From contig NZ_SMNQ01000003.1 of the NCBI RefSeq assembly GCF_004353505.1, forward strand, positions 434,001 through 498,000: 64,000 nucleotides of DNA. The letters run 5' to 3'. Under the pieces are notes generated by a model that saw nothing but the letters and a program-made list of their open reading frames with translations, had not been told where the DNA came from and made no database searches. Source of the stretch: Streptomyces sp. WAC05374. Its GTDB lineage: Bacteria; Actinomycetota; Actinomycetes; Streptomycetales; Streptomycetaceae. A program made the translations under genes and the position numbers. Below, one piece after another: positions 35,814-45,102 of the stretch (position 1 is its first letter; each line of letters starts with the position of its first letter).

Positions 35814-36749
35814 GTGAGACACGTCATCGCCCTCGATGTGGGCGGCACCGGGATGAAGGCCGCCCTGGTCGGAACCGACGGGGCCCTGCTGTACGAGGCG
35901 CGCCGCCCGACCGGCCGGGAGCGCGGCCCCGACGCGGTCGTGGAGTCCATCCTCGGCTTCGCCGCCGAGCTGTACGCGCACGGCCGCGAGCGGTACGGCA
36001 CGGGTGCCGTCGCCGCCGGTGTCGCCGTGCCCGGGATCGTCGACCCGGAGCGGGGCCTCGCCGTGTACGCGGCCAACCTCGGCTGGCGGGACGTCCCGCT
36101 GCGCGCCCTGCTCGGCGAGCGGCTCGGCGGCCTGCCGGTCGCCCTCGGGCACGACGTCCGCACCGGCGGGCTGGCCGAGGGCCGGGTGGGGGCCGGGCGC
36201 GGCGCCGACCGGTTCCTCTTCGTGCCGCTGGGCACCGGCATCGCGGGCGCCATCGGCATCGGCGGCGCCATCGAGGCGGGCGCGCACGGGTACGCGGGCG
36301 AGATCGGCCACATCGTGGTGCGCCCCGGCGGGCCGGCCTGCGGCTGCGGGCAGCGCGGCTGCCTGGAGACGCTCGCCTCGGCCTCGGCCGTGTCGCGGGC
36401 CTGGGCGGCGGCCAGCGGTGACGCCGGGGCGGACGCGGCGGACTGCGCCAAGGCCGTCGAGTCGGGCGACGAACGGGCCGTGGGGGTGTGGCGGGAGGCG
36501 GTGGACGCGCTCGCCGACGGGCTGGTCACGGCGCTCACCCTGCTGGACCCGCGCACGCTCATCATCGGTGGCGGCCTCGCGGAGGCGGGGGAAACGTTGT
36601 TCACACCCCTTCGGGCGGCCGTCGAGGAGCGCGTGACGTTCCAGAAGCTGCCCGCCATCGTGCCGGCGGCCCTCGGGGACACCGCCGGATGCCTGGGCGC
36701 GGGCCTCCTCGCCTGGGACCTACTCGCCAGTTCGGAGGTATCCGCCTGA
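35814..36749 (+). CDS. nagK: ROK family N-acetylglucosamine kinase
   Basis: 311 residues from GTG 35814. ATP motif ALDVGGTGMKAALVG, GVAVPGIVDPERG, active-site region VALGHDVRTGGLAE, then the ROK zinc signature CGCGQRGCLE and HIVVRP. Phosphorylates GlcNAc (or a related HexNAc) at O6. The stop shares its A with the ATG of nagA. No clear ribosome site precedes the GTG. Confidence 0.92.
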   Translation: MRHVIALDVGGTGMKAALVGTDGALLYEARRPTGRERGPDAVVESILGFAAELYAHGRERYGTGAVAAGVAVPGIVDPERGLAVYAANLGWRDVPLRALLGERLGGLPVALGHDVRTGGLAEGRVGAGRGADRFLFVPLGTGIAGAIGIGGAIEAGAHGYAGEIGHIVVRPGGPACGCGQRGCLETLASASAVSRAWAAASGDAGADAADCAKAVESGDERAVGVWREAVDALADGLVTALTLLDPRTLIIGGGLAEAGETLFTPLRAAVEERVTFQKLPAIVPAALGDTAGCLGAGLLAWDLLASSEVSA

Positions 36750-37957
36750 TGGCCGATCGCAAGGTTCTCGCCGGCGCCCGCGTGGTGCTGCCGACCGGGA
36801 TCGTGGACGACGGGCGGGTGATCGTCGAAGGCGGCCGGATCACCGGGGTGACCCCGGCCGGGCCCGCCGCACCGGCCGGTACCGCGCCGGGCGGCGCGGG
36901 CCACGCCCCGGCGGGCGACGCCTCCGGGCCGGCCGTCGACCTGACCGGCCACTGGGTGGTGCCCGGGTTCGTCGACATGCACAACCACGGCGGCGGGGGC
37001 GCCTCGTTCACCTCCGGCACGGTCGGGGAGGTCCTCAAGGGCGTCCACACCCACCGCCTGCACGGCACGACCACGATCGTCGCCTCCACCGTCACCGGCG
37101 AGATGGACTTCCTCGCGCACCGCGCCGGGGAGCTCTCGGAGCTCGCCGAGCAGGGCGACATCGCGGGCATCCACTTCGAGGGCCCGTTCATCTCGCCGTG
37201 CCGCAAGGGCGCCCACAGCGAGGCGCTGCTGCGCGACCCGGACCCGGCCGAGGTGCGCAAGCTGATCGACGCGGCGCGCGGCCACGCCAGGATGGTCACC
37301 CTCGCCACCGAACTGCCCGGCGGCATCGACTCCGTACGCCTGCTGGCCGAGCACGGCGTCATCGCCGCGATCGGGCACACGGACGCCACGTACGAGCAGA
37401 CCGTCGAGGCGATCGACGCGGGCGCCACCGTCGCCACGCACCTCTACAACGCGATGCCCGCCCTCGGCCACCGCGCGCCCGGCCCGATCGCCGCGCTGCT
37501 GGAGGACGAGCGGGTCACCGTCGAGCTCATCAACGACGGCACCCATCTGCACCCCGCCGCCCTGGAACTGGCGTTCCATCACGCGGGCCCGGAGCGCGTC
37601 GCGTTCATCACGGACGCCATGGACGCCGCGGGCTTCGGCGACGGTGTCTACCACCTGGGCCCGCTGGAGGTGGAGGTCCGCGAGGGCGTCGCCCGGCTGG
37701 TGGAGGGCGGCTCGATCGCGGGGTCCACGCTCACCCTCGACACCGCGTTCAAGCGGGCCGCGACCATCGACGGGCTGCCCGTCGAGTCGATCGTGCGCGC
37801 GGTCTCCGCCAACCCGGCGAAACTGCTCGGCGTGGACGACCGGGTCGGCTCTCTCGAACCCGGCAAGGACGCCGATCTGGTGATCCTCGACGACACGTTC
37901 ACCCTGGTGGGTGTCATGCGTAAGGGCGAATGGGTGATTGAGCCCCAACTGCGCTGA
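36749..37957 (+). CDS. nagA: N-acetylglucosamine-6-phosphate deacetylase
   Basis: 402 residues. Amidohydrolase motifs: HxH in FVDMHNHGGGG, Glu in GIHFEGPFISP, His in AAIGHTDATYEQT and THLYNAMPALGHR, Asp in FITDAMDAAG. Removes acetate from HexNAc-6-phosphate. GGAGG is the ribosome site within the end of nagK (TGATG overlap). It also serves the MurQ product GlcNAc-6-phosphate. Confidence 0.96.
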   Translation: MADRKVLAGARVVLPTGIVDDGRVIVEGGRITGVTPAGPAAPAGTAPGGAGHAPAGDASGPAVDLTGHWVVPGFVDMHNHGGGGASFTSGTVGEVLKGVHTHRLHGTTTIVASTVTGEMDFLAHRAGELSELAEQGDIAGIHFEGPFISPCRKGAHSEALLRDPDPAEVRKLIDAARGHARMVTLATELPGGIDSVRLLAEHGVIAAIGHTDATYEQTVEAIDAGATVATHLYNAMPALGHRAPGPIAALLEDERVTVELINDGTHLHPAALELAFHHAGPERVAFITDAMDAAGFGDGVYHLGPLEVEVREGVARLVEGGSIAGSTLTLDTAFKRAATIDGLPVESIVRAVSANPAKLLGVDDRVGSLEPGKDADLVILDDTFTLVGVMRKGEWVIEPQLR

Positions 37958-37976
37958 TTTTTGATCGAATTACTGC

Positions 37977-38012
37977 AAGGCGGTTGGGCCGGGGGACTGG
38001 GCCAACCGCCTT
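37977..38012. terminator. Hairpin behind nagA
   Basis: Perfect 11 bp arms AAGGCGGTTGG (37977-37987) and CCAACCGCCTT (38002-38012), preceded by an ATTTTTGAT stretch. Separates nagKA from the kinase-aldolase pair, at least partly. Confidence 0.75.
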
Positions 38013-38074
38013 CGGTTTGGCATGATCAGGGCCCGGAAGCGGAAGCGGACGCGCACGTCTCGGGGGTGTTACGG

Positions 38075-39001
38075 GTGATCCTGACGGTCACGCTCAACAC
38101 CGCGCTCGACATCACCTACAAGGTCGACGCCCTCACCCCGCACGCCTCCCACCGCGTCACCGACGTCGCCGAACGCCCCGGCGGGAAGGGCGTCAACGTC
38201 GCCCGCGTCCTCGCCGCCCTCGGCCACGACACCGTGGTCACCGGCTTCGCGGGCGGCCCCACCGGCGACGTCCTGCGCACCCTGCTAGCGCCCCTGCCCG
38301 TGCGCGACGCGCTCGTCCCCGTCGCCGGCACCACCCGCCGCACCGTCGCGGTCGTGGACGCGTCGACCGGCGACACCACGCAGCTCAACGAGCCCGGCCC
38401 GACGCTCGACCCCGCCGAGTGGTCCGCCTTCGTCACCGTGTACGAGGAGCTGGTACGGCAGGCCGACGCCGTCGCCCTGTGCGGCAGCCTGCCGCCCGGC
38501 ATCCACGTCGGGGCGTACGCGGAGCTGGTGCGCCGCGCCCGCGCCGCGTCCGTGCCGGTCCTGCTGGACACCAGCGGCGAGCCGCTGCGCCGGGGCATCG
38601 CCGCCCGGCCCGACCTGGTCAAGCCCAACGCCGACGAACTGGCCCGGCTCACCGGCGCCCGCGAACCGCTGCGCGCGACACGCGACGCCCGCCGCCGGGG
38701 CGCGCACGCCGTGGTCGCCTCGCTCGGGCCGGAGGGGCTGCTCGCGGTCACCCCGGACGGCACCTGGCGGGCGGCCCCGCCGGCGGCGGTGAAGGGCAAT
38801 CCGACCGGCGCGGGCGACTCAGCGGTGGCGGGCCTGCTGGCCGGCCTGGTGGAGGGCGCGCCGTGGCCGGAGCGGCTGGCACGGGCGGTGGCGCTGTCCA
38901 CGGCGACGGTGCTGGCACCGGCGGCGGGCGAGTTCGACATGACGACGTACCGGGAAACCCTCTCCCGCGTCACGGTGACGGAGCACGCCACGGCCGCTTG
39001 A
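38075..39001 (+). CDS. PfkB-type 1-phosphofructokinase / tagatose-6-phosphate kinase
   Basis: 308 residues from GTG 38075, with GGGGG 8 bases before (another GTG at 38066). ILTVTLNTALDITYKVDAL, ERPGGKGVNVARVLAALGH, NEPGP, VKPNADELARL and the catalytic NPTGAGDS place it in the FruK/LacC/PfkB branch. Coupled to the aldolase by TGATG, with GGAGG in the overlap. In this context tagatose 6-phosphate is a plausible substrate, fructose phosphate the alternative. Confidence 0.87.
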   Translation: MILTVTLNTALDITYKVDALTPHASHRVTDVAERPGGKGVNVARVLAALGHDTVVTGFAGGPTGDVLRTLLAPLPVRDALVPVAGTTRRTVAVVDASTGDTTQLNEPGPTLDPAEWSAFVTVYEELVRQADAVALCGSLPPGIHVGAYAELVRRARAASVPVLLDTSGEPLRRGIAARPDLVKPNADELARLTGAREPLRATRDARRRGAHAVVASLGPEGLLAVTPDGTWRAAPPAAVKGNPTGAGDSAVAGLLAGLVEGAPWPERLARAVALSTATVLAPAAGEFDMTTYRETLSRVTVTEHATAA

Positions 39002-39015
39002 TGGAGGTACCGCAC

Positions 39016-39867
39016 ATGCCCCTCGTCCCCACCGGCGAACTGATCGCCCGGGCCCGGTCCGCGGGCGGCGCCGTCGCCGCGTTCAACGTCATCACGCTGG
39101 AGCACGCGGAGGCCATCGCGGCGGGGGCCGAACGGGTGGGGCGGCCCGCGATCCTCCAGATCTCCGAGAACGCGGTGAAGTTCCACGGCGGCGACCTGTC
39201 CGCGATCGCGGCCGCGGCGGCCGCCGTCGCCCGCGGGTCCACCGCGCCGCTCGGCCTGCACCTGGACCACGTGGTCTCCCCCGACCTGCTGCGCGCCGCG
39301 CACAGCGAGGGCTTCAGCTCCGTGATGTTCGACGCCTCGAAGCTCTCCTACGGGGACAACGTCAAGGCCACGGCCGAGGCGGTGCGCTGGGGCCACGAAC
39401 GCGGCGTCTGGGTGGAGGCCGAGCTGGGCAGGGTCGGCGGCAAGGACGGCGAACCACCCCTCGACGCCCACACCCCGGGCGTCCGCACGGACCCGGCCGA
39501 GGCCGCCGCGTACGTCGCGGACACGGGCGTGGACGCGCTGGCCGTCGCGGTCGGCTCCACCCACGCGATGACCCGCCGCACGGCGACCCTGGACCACACC
39601 CTGATCGCCTCCCTCCGCGCCGCCGTCCCCGTCCCCCTGGTCCTGCACGGCTCCTCGGGTGTCCCGGACCCCGAACTGCGCGCGGCCGTCGCGGCCGGCA
39701 TGACCAAGATCAACATCGGCACGGCCCTGAACACGGCCTTCACCACCACGGTCCGCGACCACCTGGCCGCCCACCCCACGGTGGTCGACCCCCGCACCTA
39801 CCTCACCACCGCCCGCGAGGCGATGACCTCGACGGTGGCGCACTTCCTCGCGGTGATCGCCTCCTGA
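39016..39867 (+). CDS. Class II fructose/tagatose-bisphosphate aldolase (KbaY/GatY-like)
   Basis: 283 residues from ATG 39016, chosen over ATG 39001 because GGAGG lies 8 bases before it. FNVITLEHAEAIAAGAERVG, catalytic Asp and zinc His in LHLDHVVS, zinc Glu in VEAELGRVGGKDGE, LHGSSGVPDPELR and INIGTALN. Cleaves a ketohexose bisphosphate to DHAP and glyceraldehyde 3-phosphate. Shorter than housekeeping Fba, like the amino-sugar/tagatose aldolases. Confidence 0.9.
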   Translation: MPLVPTGELIARARSAGGAVAAFNVITLEHAEAIAAGAERVGRPAILQISENAVKFHGGDLSAIAAAAAAVARGSTAPLGLHLDHVVSPDLLRAAHSEGFSSVMFDASKLSYGDNVKATAEAVRWGHERGVWVEAELGRVGGKDGEPPLDAHTPGVRTDPAEAAAYVADTGVDALAVAVGSTHAMTRRTATLDHTLIASLRAAVPVPLVLHGSSGVPDPELRAAVAAGMTKINIGTALNTAFTTTVRDHLAAHPTVVDPRTYLTTAREAMTSTVAHFLAVIAS

Positions 39868-39882
39868 GCCGCCTCCGGCGCG

Positions 39883-40821
39883 TCAGTCGGCCCGGACCTC
39901 CAGCCAGTCGAGCAGGGCGTCGCACTGGTTGCCCTGCTCGCAGGAGATCTTGAGCTCGTTCTCGCCCTTCTGGAGGGTGACCGGCGCCCAGGTGGTCTGC
40001 CAGTTCTTCTCCAGGTTCGGGTCCGTGGAGTGGATGAAGTTCTTCAGACCGAGCGGATTGGAGTTGGCCTTGCCGTTGACGGTCAGGGTCGCGTTGGCGT
40101 CCTTCGCCGGGATGGCGTACCGCACGTACAGCTTGTAGTCGCCCTTCTCCGGGACGTCCGCCTTCCACGTGACGGAGGCGCCCACGGCGTTGAAGCCCGT
40201 CACGTAGGCGCCGTCGGTGCCTTCGGCGCCCTTCACGTCCTTGGCGAGCATCGCGGGCGCACCGAGCTGGAGCGTCGCCGCGTCCTGCTTGGGGAGTTCG
40301 ACGGGCTGGTCGGCGGAGTCGGAGGGCTTGGGGGTGGGGGACTCCTTGACCGCCGTGGGCGCGGGGGACTGGCCGCCCGCGTTGGTCTTCTTGTCGTCCG
40401 AGCCCGTGTTCGTCAGTACGGCGACCGTGATTCCGGTCACCACGACCGCGACCACCGCGAGCGCGCCGATCAGCAGGCCCTTGGTGTTCGGGCCGCCGCC
40501 GCGGCCGCCGCCGCGCGGGGGCTGGGCCGGGGGCGCCGGCCGGGCGCGGTCGGCGCCCGGGTAGGTCTCGGGGGCCGCGTACTGGGGGCTCGGCTGGGCG
40601 TACTGCTGCTGCGGCACCTGGCCGTACTGGCGCTCGCCGACCGCCCTGACCTGGTTGTACGACCTTCTGGGCACACCCGGCTGAGCGGCCGGACCCGGAT
40701 AGCCGTAGCCGCCGCCCTGCGGCGCCTGCGCGCCCGCCGCCTGCCCGTCCGCGTACAGGTAGCCGAACGGATCGTCGTCCTCGGGCGTGCCCGCGCCGTT
40801 GCCGTTATTACCGGCAGCCAT
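39883..40821 (-). CDS. Single-pass membrane protein with extracellular CBM35-like domain
   Basis: 312 residues. A cytoplasmic Pro/Gln/Tyr-rich region (1-112) is followed by one helix (about 113-137, KGLLIGALAVVAVVVTGITV), a Pro/Ser linker (TPKPSDS) and a beta-sandwich (about 180-312) with VTWKADVPEKGDYKLYVRY and CDALLDWLEVRAD. The last domain resembles carbohydrate-binding module 35/6. No catalytic domain. Possibly in operon behind cdgB (65 bases). Confidence 0.8.
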   Translation of the reverse strand: MAAGNNGNGAGTPEDDDPFGYLYADGQAAGAQAPQGGGYGYPGPAAQPGVPRRSYNQVRAVGERQYGQVPQQQYAQPSPQYAAPETYPGADRARPAPPAQPPRGGGRGGGPNTKGLLIGALAVVAVVVTGITVAVLTNTGSDDKKTNAGGQSPAPTAVKESPTPKPSDSADQPVELPKQDAATLQLGAPAMLAKDVKGAEGTDGAYVTGFNAVGASVTWKADVPEKGDYKLYVRYAIPAKDANATLTVNGKANSNPLGLKNFIHSTDPNLEKNWQTTWAPVTLQKGENELKISCEQGNQCDALLDWLEVRAD

Positions 40822-40886
40822 CCCTGGTCACTCCTCATCGCTGCTAGCCAGCGGTCACCGACCCGGGCGAGCCTACCCCGAACGGT

Positions 40887-42560
40887 CTACCCCGCCCGGC
40901 GGTGAACCTTCGCACGGGAGCGCTTCTCGATGTACATGCGCTGGTCAGCGGAGTTCAGCACCTCTTCGACGGACATGCCGCATTCCGCCCAGCCGATGCC
41001 GAAACTGGCCCCCACGCGCACCGCGCGGCCGTCCACCCGGATCGGGGGGATGATCGCGTTGCGGAGGCGGACCGCCAGGTCGGCGGCGTCGGCGGCACCG
41101 AGCCCGTCGGCGAGGACGACGAACTCGTCACCGCCCAGCCGGGCCACCGTGTCGCCGTCCCGCACCCCGGCGGTCAGCCGGCGCGCCACCTCGATCAGCA
41201 CCGCGTCACCGGTGTGGTGCCCGAACCGGTCGTTGATCGACTTGAAGCCGTCCAGGTCGCAGAAGAGGACGGCGAGGCCCTTCGTCCCGTCGTCGACCTC
41301 GCTGTCCGGCGCGACGGCGTGCACATGGTGGTCGTACGCGCCACCGTCCGCGGCCGCGTCGAAGTCGAACCCGTCACCCCGGTAGGCGTGCTCGCCGTAC
41401 TCGTACTCACCGCTGTCGTAGCTGTCGGCGTAGCCGTCGGCGCCGTGCGGCCCGGCGGCCGTCGAGCGCACCGCGTGCGGGCGGGAGCACAGCCGCGAGC
41501 TGAGCCGGGCGCGCAGCTCGGCGCTGTTGGGCAAACCGGTGAGCGCGTCGTGCGAGGCGCGGTGCGCGAGCTGGAGCTCGTGGCGCTTGCGCTCCTCGAT
41601 GTCCTCGACGTGCGTGAGCAGGAAACGCGGCCCGTCGGCGGTGTCGGCCACCACCGAGTTCCGCAGGGACACCCACACGTAGGTGCCGTCGCGGCGGGCC
41701 AGGCGCAGCTCGGCGCGGCCGCCCTCGGCGGAGGTGCGCAGCAGGGTGCCGATGTCCTCGGGGTGGACCAGGTCGGCGAAGGAGTACCGGCGCATCACGG
41801 AGGAGGGGCGGCCGAGCAGCCGGCACAGCGCGTCGTTGGCGCGCAGCAGCCGGCCGTGCTGGTCGCCGCCCATCTCGGCGATGGCCATCCCGGAGGGCGC
41901 GTACTCGAACGCCTGCCGGAACGACTCCTCGCTGGCTCTCAGCGCCTGCTGCTCGCGCTCCAGGCGGACCAGGGCGCGCTGCATGTTGGCCCGCAGCCGG
42001 GCGTTGCTGATCGCGATGGCGGCCTGCGAGGCGTACATCTGGAGCGCCTCCTGGCCCCAGGGGCCGGGGCGGCGGCCGTTGCGGGGCCGGTCCACGGAGA
42101 TCACGCCCAGCAGCTCGCGCCCGCTCCCGGAGGCGTACATGGGGGCGTAGAGGCGGTCGCGCGGGTGCCACTCGTCCTCGAAGCGCGGCTCGGGCCCGTC
42201 GGTGTGCCACTGGGGCACGTCGTCCTCTATCAGGACCCAGCCCTCGGTGTGCGGGATGAACCGGAGCTCGCCCCACGCCTCGCCCATGCTCAGGCGGCGT
42301 TCCCAGGAGGCGCGGGAGCCGACCCGGCCGGTGATGAGGGCCTCGGCGGCGGGGCTGCCGGAGAACGCGGCGACGACCAGGTCACCGTCGGGGCGCACCA
42401 GGTTCACACAGGCCAGCTCGTAGCCGAGCCCGGCCGTGACGCCGTCGGCGACGGTCTGCAGCGTGTCGGCCAGGCTTCGGGCCGTGTTGAGGTTGGCGAC
42501 GACCTGGTGTAGTTGCCGCAGGGTCGCAAGACGGACGTACGGCTCCGACTCGGTCTCCAT
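40887..42560 (-). CDS. cdgB: GAF-PAS-GGDEF diguanylate cyclase CdgB
   Basis: 557 residues from ATG 42560, with GGGGAGAG 8 bases before. GAF (about 20-180), a coiled linker, PAS (about 205-330, ending HVEDIEERKRHELQ) and GGDEF with intact RLGGDEFVVL preceded by the RDGD inhibitory site. From memory it is the orthologue of S. coelicolor CdgB (SCO4281), an active cyclase controlled by BldD that affects development. An acidic Tyr/His-rich insert of about 60 residues breaks the GGDEF domain before LAVLFCDLDGFK. Confidence 0.93.
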   Translation of the reverse strand: METESEPYVRLATLRQLHQVVANLNTARSLADTLQTVADGVTAGLGYELACVNLVRPDGDLVVAAFSGSPAAEALITGRVGSRASWERRLSMGEAWGELRFIPHTEGWVLIEDDVPQWHTDGPEPRFEDEWHPRDRLYAPMYASGSGRELLGVISVDRPRNGRRPGPWGQEALQMYASQAAIAISNARLRANMQRALVRLEREQQALRASEESFRQAFEYAPSGMAIAEMGGDQHGRLLRANDALCRLLGRPSSVMRRYSFADLVHPEDIGTLLRTSAEGGRAELRLARRDGTYVWVSLRNSVVADTADGPRFLLTHVEDIEERKRHELQLAHRASHDALTGLPNSAELRARLSSRLCSRPHAVRSTAAGPHGADGYADSYDSGEYEYGEHAYRGDGFDFDAAADGGAYDHHVHAVAPDSEVDDGTKGLAVLFCDLDGFKSINDRFGHHTGDAVLIEVARRLTAGVRDGDTVARLGGDEFVVLADGLGAADAADLAVRLRNAIIPPIRVDGRAVRVGASFGIGWAECGMSVEEVLNSADQRMYIEKRSRAKVHRRAG

Positions 42561-42687
42561 TGTTCGCTCTCCCCGAGACCTCGACAGCAACTCCAGGGTT
42601 CTCATCGGCGCTCGTGTTGCACTGTCCACGCCACTGAATCACAGCGAGCTGTGCCCCAGGTACACAGGGTCAACAAAACCTGCGCTC

Positions 42688-42703
42688 TGTGACTCAAGTC
42701 ACA
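42688..42703. promoter_or_regulatory. BldD-like box upstream of cdgB
   Basis: TGTGACTCAAGTCACA, an inverted repeat with GTGA and TCAC arms as in the BldD consensus AGTGA-(N)-TCAC, 128 bases upstream of the cdgB start. BldD control of cdgB is known in S. coelicolor. Confidence 0.65.
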
Positions 42704-42833
42704 AAAGGATGATGTTGCTCCCGCGGCCGTACGAACCACGGGTAACCCGTCGGCCCGGCCGGGGGTCCTAGGACCAGCGGCTGGTCCTCCGGCCCGATGC
42801 GGGCGCGGTGGGGGCGAGGTTAGCGTTCCGGGT

Positions 42834-43388
42834 GTGTTGCCGACCACCCAGCCTCCCGCCCCCGCCGTCCCTCATGCTGAGGGGGTGAGCAACGACGAGT
42901 TCCGTGCCGCGATGTCCCGGCTGGCCGCCGGCGTGGTGCTGGTGACGGCCCACGACCCCGACGAGGGCCCCAGGGGCGAGGACGTCGGCATGACGGCCAC
43001 GTCCTTCCTGTCGGTGTCGCTGGACCCACCCCTGGTGCTGGTGAGCCTGCGCGAGGGCTCCCGCATGGACGACCTGCTCGCGGAGCAGCCGCTGTGGGGC
43101 GTGTCGATCCTCGCGGAGGGCCAGCGTCAGGTCGCGGGCCGGTTCGCCATGAAGGGCCGGGTCAGCGACCGGCTGCTCTTCGCCGACCTGCCCACGACGC
43201 GGGGCGGGGCGTCCGGCGCGCTGCTGGTCGACGGGGCGCTGGCGACGCTGGAGTGCCGCACGGAACAGCGCGTCGCGGCGGGCGACCACACCCTGGTCGT
43301 CGCCCGGGTGCTGTCCGTCGCCTTCCCCCACGCGGACGCCGCCGGGCCCCTCACCTACTTCCGCGGCAACTACCGGCACCTGTCCTGA
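42834..43388 (+). CDS. Flavin reductase-like FMN-binding protein
   Basis: 184 residues from GTG 42834; GTG 42885 is an alternative because GAGGGG touches it. [39 protein letters not shown] and [17 protein letters not shown] match the flavin reductase/HpaC fold that supplies reduced FMN to two-component monooxygenases, or serves as an FMN reductase. Divergent from cdgB. No partner oxygenase lies next to it. Confidence 0.85.
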   Translation: MLPTTQPPAPAVPHAEGVSNDEFRAAMSRLAAGVVLVTAHDPDEGPRGEDVGMTATSFLSVSLDPPLVLVSLREGSRMDDLLAEQPLWGVSILAEGQRQVAGRFAMKGRVSDRLLFADLPTTRGGASGALLVDGALATLECRTEQRVAAGDHTLVVARVLSVAFPHADAAGPLTYFRGNYRHLS

Positions 43389-43398
43389 CGCCTGCCGC

Positions 43399-43827
43399 TC
43401 AGCCCCAGTCGCGGGCGGAACGGCCGCGCTTGGTCTCGGACCGCTGCTTCTTCTCGCGCAGCCGGCGCTCATTGATGCCGCGCGGGATCTTCGTCGGGCG
43501 GCGCGGCTTGGGCGGCGGGGCCGTCGCCTCGGCCAGCAGCGACGCGAGCCGCACCGCCGCCGTCTCGCGGTTGCGCCACTGCGAGCGGTGCTCGGAGGCG
43601 CGGACGGTGAGCACCCCGCCGACCAGGCGCGGGCCCAGCCGCTCCAGCGCGCGTTCCTTCCACACCGGTGGCAGCGCCTCGGTGCGCGCCAGGTCGAAAC
43701 GCAGCTCCACCTGGGAGTCGCTGGTGTTCACGTGCTGCCCGCCCGGCCCGGACGACCGGGAGAAACGCCACATGAGCTCGGCCTCCGGCAGGCAGACCGA
43801 ACCGCGGATGACATGGGGACCGGACAT
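43399..43827 (-). CDS. arfB: ArfB peptidyl-tRNA hydrolase (ribosome rescue)
   Basis: 142 residues. The release-factor motif GGQ is in [20 protein letters not shown] (about 26-45). The basic C-terminal tail ([20 protein letters not shown]) enters the empty mRNA channel. Frees stalled ribosomes lacking a stop codon. Convergent with the flavin reductase gene (10 bases). Confidence 0.93.
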   Translation of the reverse strand: MSGPHVIRGSVCLPEAELMWRFSRSSGPGGQHVNTSDSQVELRFDLARTEALPPVWKERALERLGPRLVGGVLTVRASEHRSQWRNRETAAVRLASLLAEATAPPPKPRRPTKIPRGINERRLREKKQRSETKRGRSARDWG

Positions 43828-43944
43828 GCCCCCATGGTCCCCGGCCCGACGCGGTCACGTCACCCCGTTTTCCGATCGTGGAACCAGGCCGCCGCCCGGC
43901 GCGTTATCCCCAACGACGTACGGACGACGAAAGGGACTCTTCCA

Positions 43945-44520
43945 ATGGCTGTAAGCCTGTCCAAGGGCGGCAACGTCTCGCTGACCAAGGAGGCGCCGGG
44001 TCTGACCGCCGTCACTGTGGGCCTCGGCTGGGACGTCCGTACCACCACCGGCACCGACTTCGACCTGGACGCCTCCGCCATCGGCGTGGACGGCGCGGGC
44101 AAGGTCGCGTCCGACGCGCACTTCGTCTTCTTCAACAACAAGTCCACCCCGGACCAGACCATCGTCCACACCGGTGACAACCGCACCGGCGAGGGCGGCG
44201 GCGACGACGAGCAGATCAACGTGAACCTGTCGGCCCTGCCGGCCAACGTCGAGAAGATCGTCTTCCCGGTCTCCATCTACGACGCGGTCAGCCGCTCGCA
44301 GAACTTCGGCCAGGTCCGCAACGCCTACATCCGCATCGTCAACCAGGCCGGCGGCGCCGAGATCGCCCGCTACGACCTGAGCGAGGACGCCGCCACCGAG
44401 ACCGCCATGGTCTTCGGCGAGCTGTACCGCCACGGCGCCGAGTGGAAGTTCCGCGCCGTCGGCCAGGGCTACGCCTCCGGCCTCGAGGGCATCGCCCGCG
44501 ACTTCGGCGTCAACATCTGA
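43945..44520 (+). CDS. TerD family calcium-binding stress protein
   Basis: 191 residues, [20 protein letters not shown], then [11 protein letters not shown] (calcium ligands) and [15 protein letters not shown] second site. AAGGGA lies 9 bases before the ATG. TerD proteins occur with tellurite and general stress loci and influence differentiation in Streptomyces. Single gene. Confidence 0.93.
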   Translation: MAVSLSKGGNVSLTKEAPGLTAVTVGLGWDVRTTTGTDFDLDASAIGVDGAGKVASDAHFVFFNNKSTPDQTIVHTGDNRTGEGGGDDEQINVNLSALPANVEKIVFPVSIYDAVSRSQNFGQVRNAYIRIVNQAGGAEIARYDLSEDAATETAMVFGELYRHGAEWKFRAVGQGYASGLEGIARDFGVNI

Positions 44521-44581
44521 CGTCCGCGCACCCGTGGTGGCCCCGGCGGCGCACAGCCCGCCGGGGCCCTACTGTTTCCGC

Positions 44582-45094
44582 ATGATCGTCGAACCGCTGG
44601 AAGTCGGCGCGGGCGGCGCCCTGCCCGGCCCGCTCCTCACCGAGCTCACCGAGCTGTACGCGTCCAACCGGGAGTTCCACCAGCTCAGCGGGGACTTCCC
44701 GGACCCCGACGACATCCGGCCGGAGCAGGTCGCCGCCTCGCTCGCCGAGGAGCTGTCCCACCCGGACACCGAGGTGCTGCTGGCCCGTTCGGCCGGGCAC
44801 GTCATCGGCGTCTCGGTGACCCGCGCCCACCACCCCGACCCCGACGACCCCGACCCGTGGATCGGGCTGCTCATGGTGCACGCCCGCGACCACCGCGTCG
44901 GCTTCGGCCGCGAGCTGGCGGACATCGTCGAGAAGCGCTTCCGCGAGAAGGGCAGACGGGGCGTCAAGCTCGCCGTCCTGGCCGACAACCCCAGCGCCAT
45001 CGCCTTCTGGGCGGCCCTCGGCTACGAGGAGGTCGACCGCCGCCCGGACCGGCAGCGCGGCCGCGACTGCGTCGTCATGCGCAAGGCCCTGTAG
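44582..45094 (+). CDS. GNAT family N-acetyltransferase
   Basis: 170 residues from ATG 44582. The acetyl-CoA loop region is GLLMVHARDHRVGFGRELAD, and NPSAIAFWAALGYEEVDRR is the typical C-terminal GNAT strand. Substrate unknown. Convergent with the M1 peptidase gene (8 bases). Confidence 0.85.
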   Translation: MIVEPLEVGAGGALPGPLLTELTELYASNREFHQLSGDFPDPDDIRPEQVAASLAEELSHPDTEVLLARSAGHVIGVSVTRAHHPDPDDPDPWIGLLMVHARDHRVGFGRELADIVEKRFREKGRRGVKLAVLADNPSAIAFWAALGYEEVDRRPDRQRGRDCVVMRKAL

Positions 45095-45102
45095 GCCGGC
45101 CG

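Noticed and set aside
34796..37948. A 1050-codon open frame on the minus strand
   Set aside because: Antisense to the SIS, nagK and nagA genes, all of which have clear family motifs; the antisense product has none.
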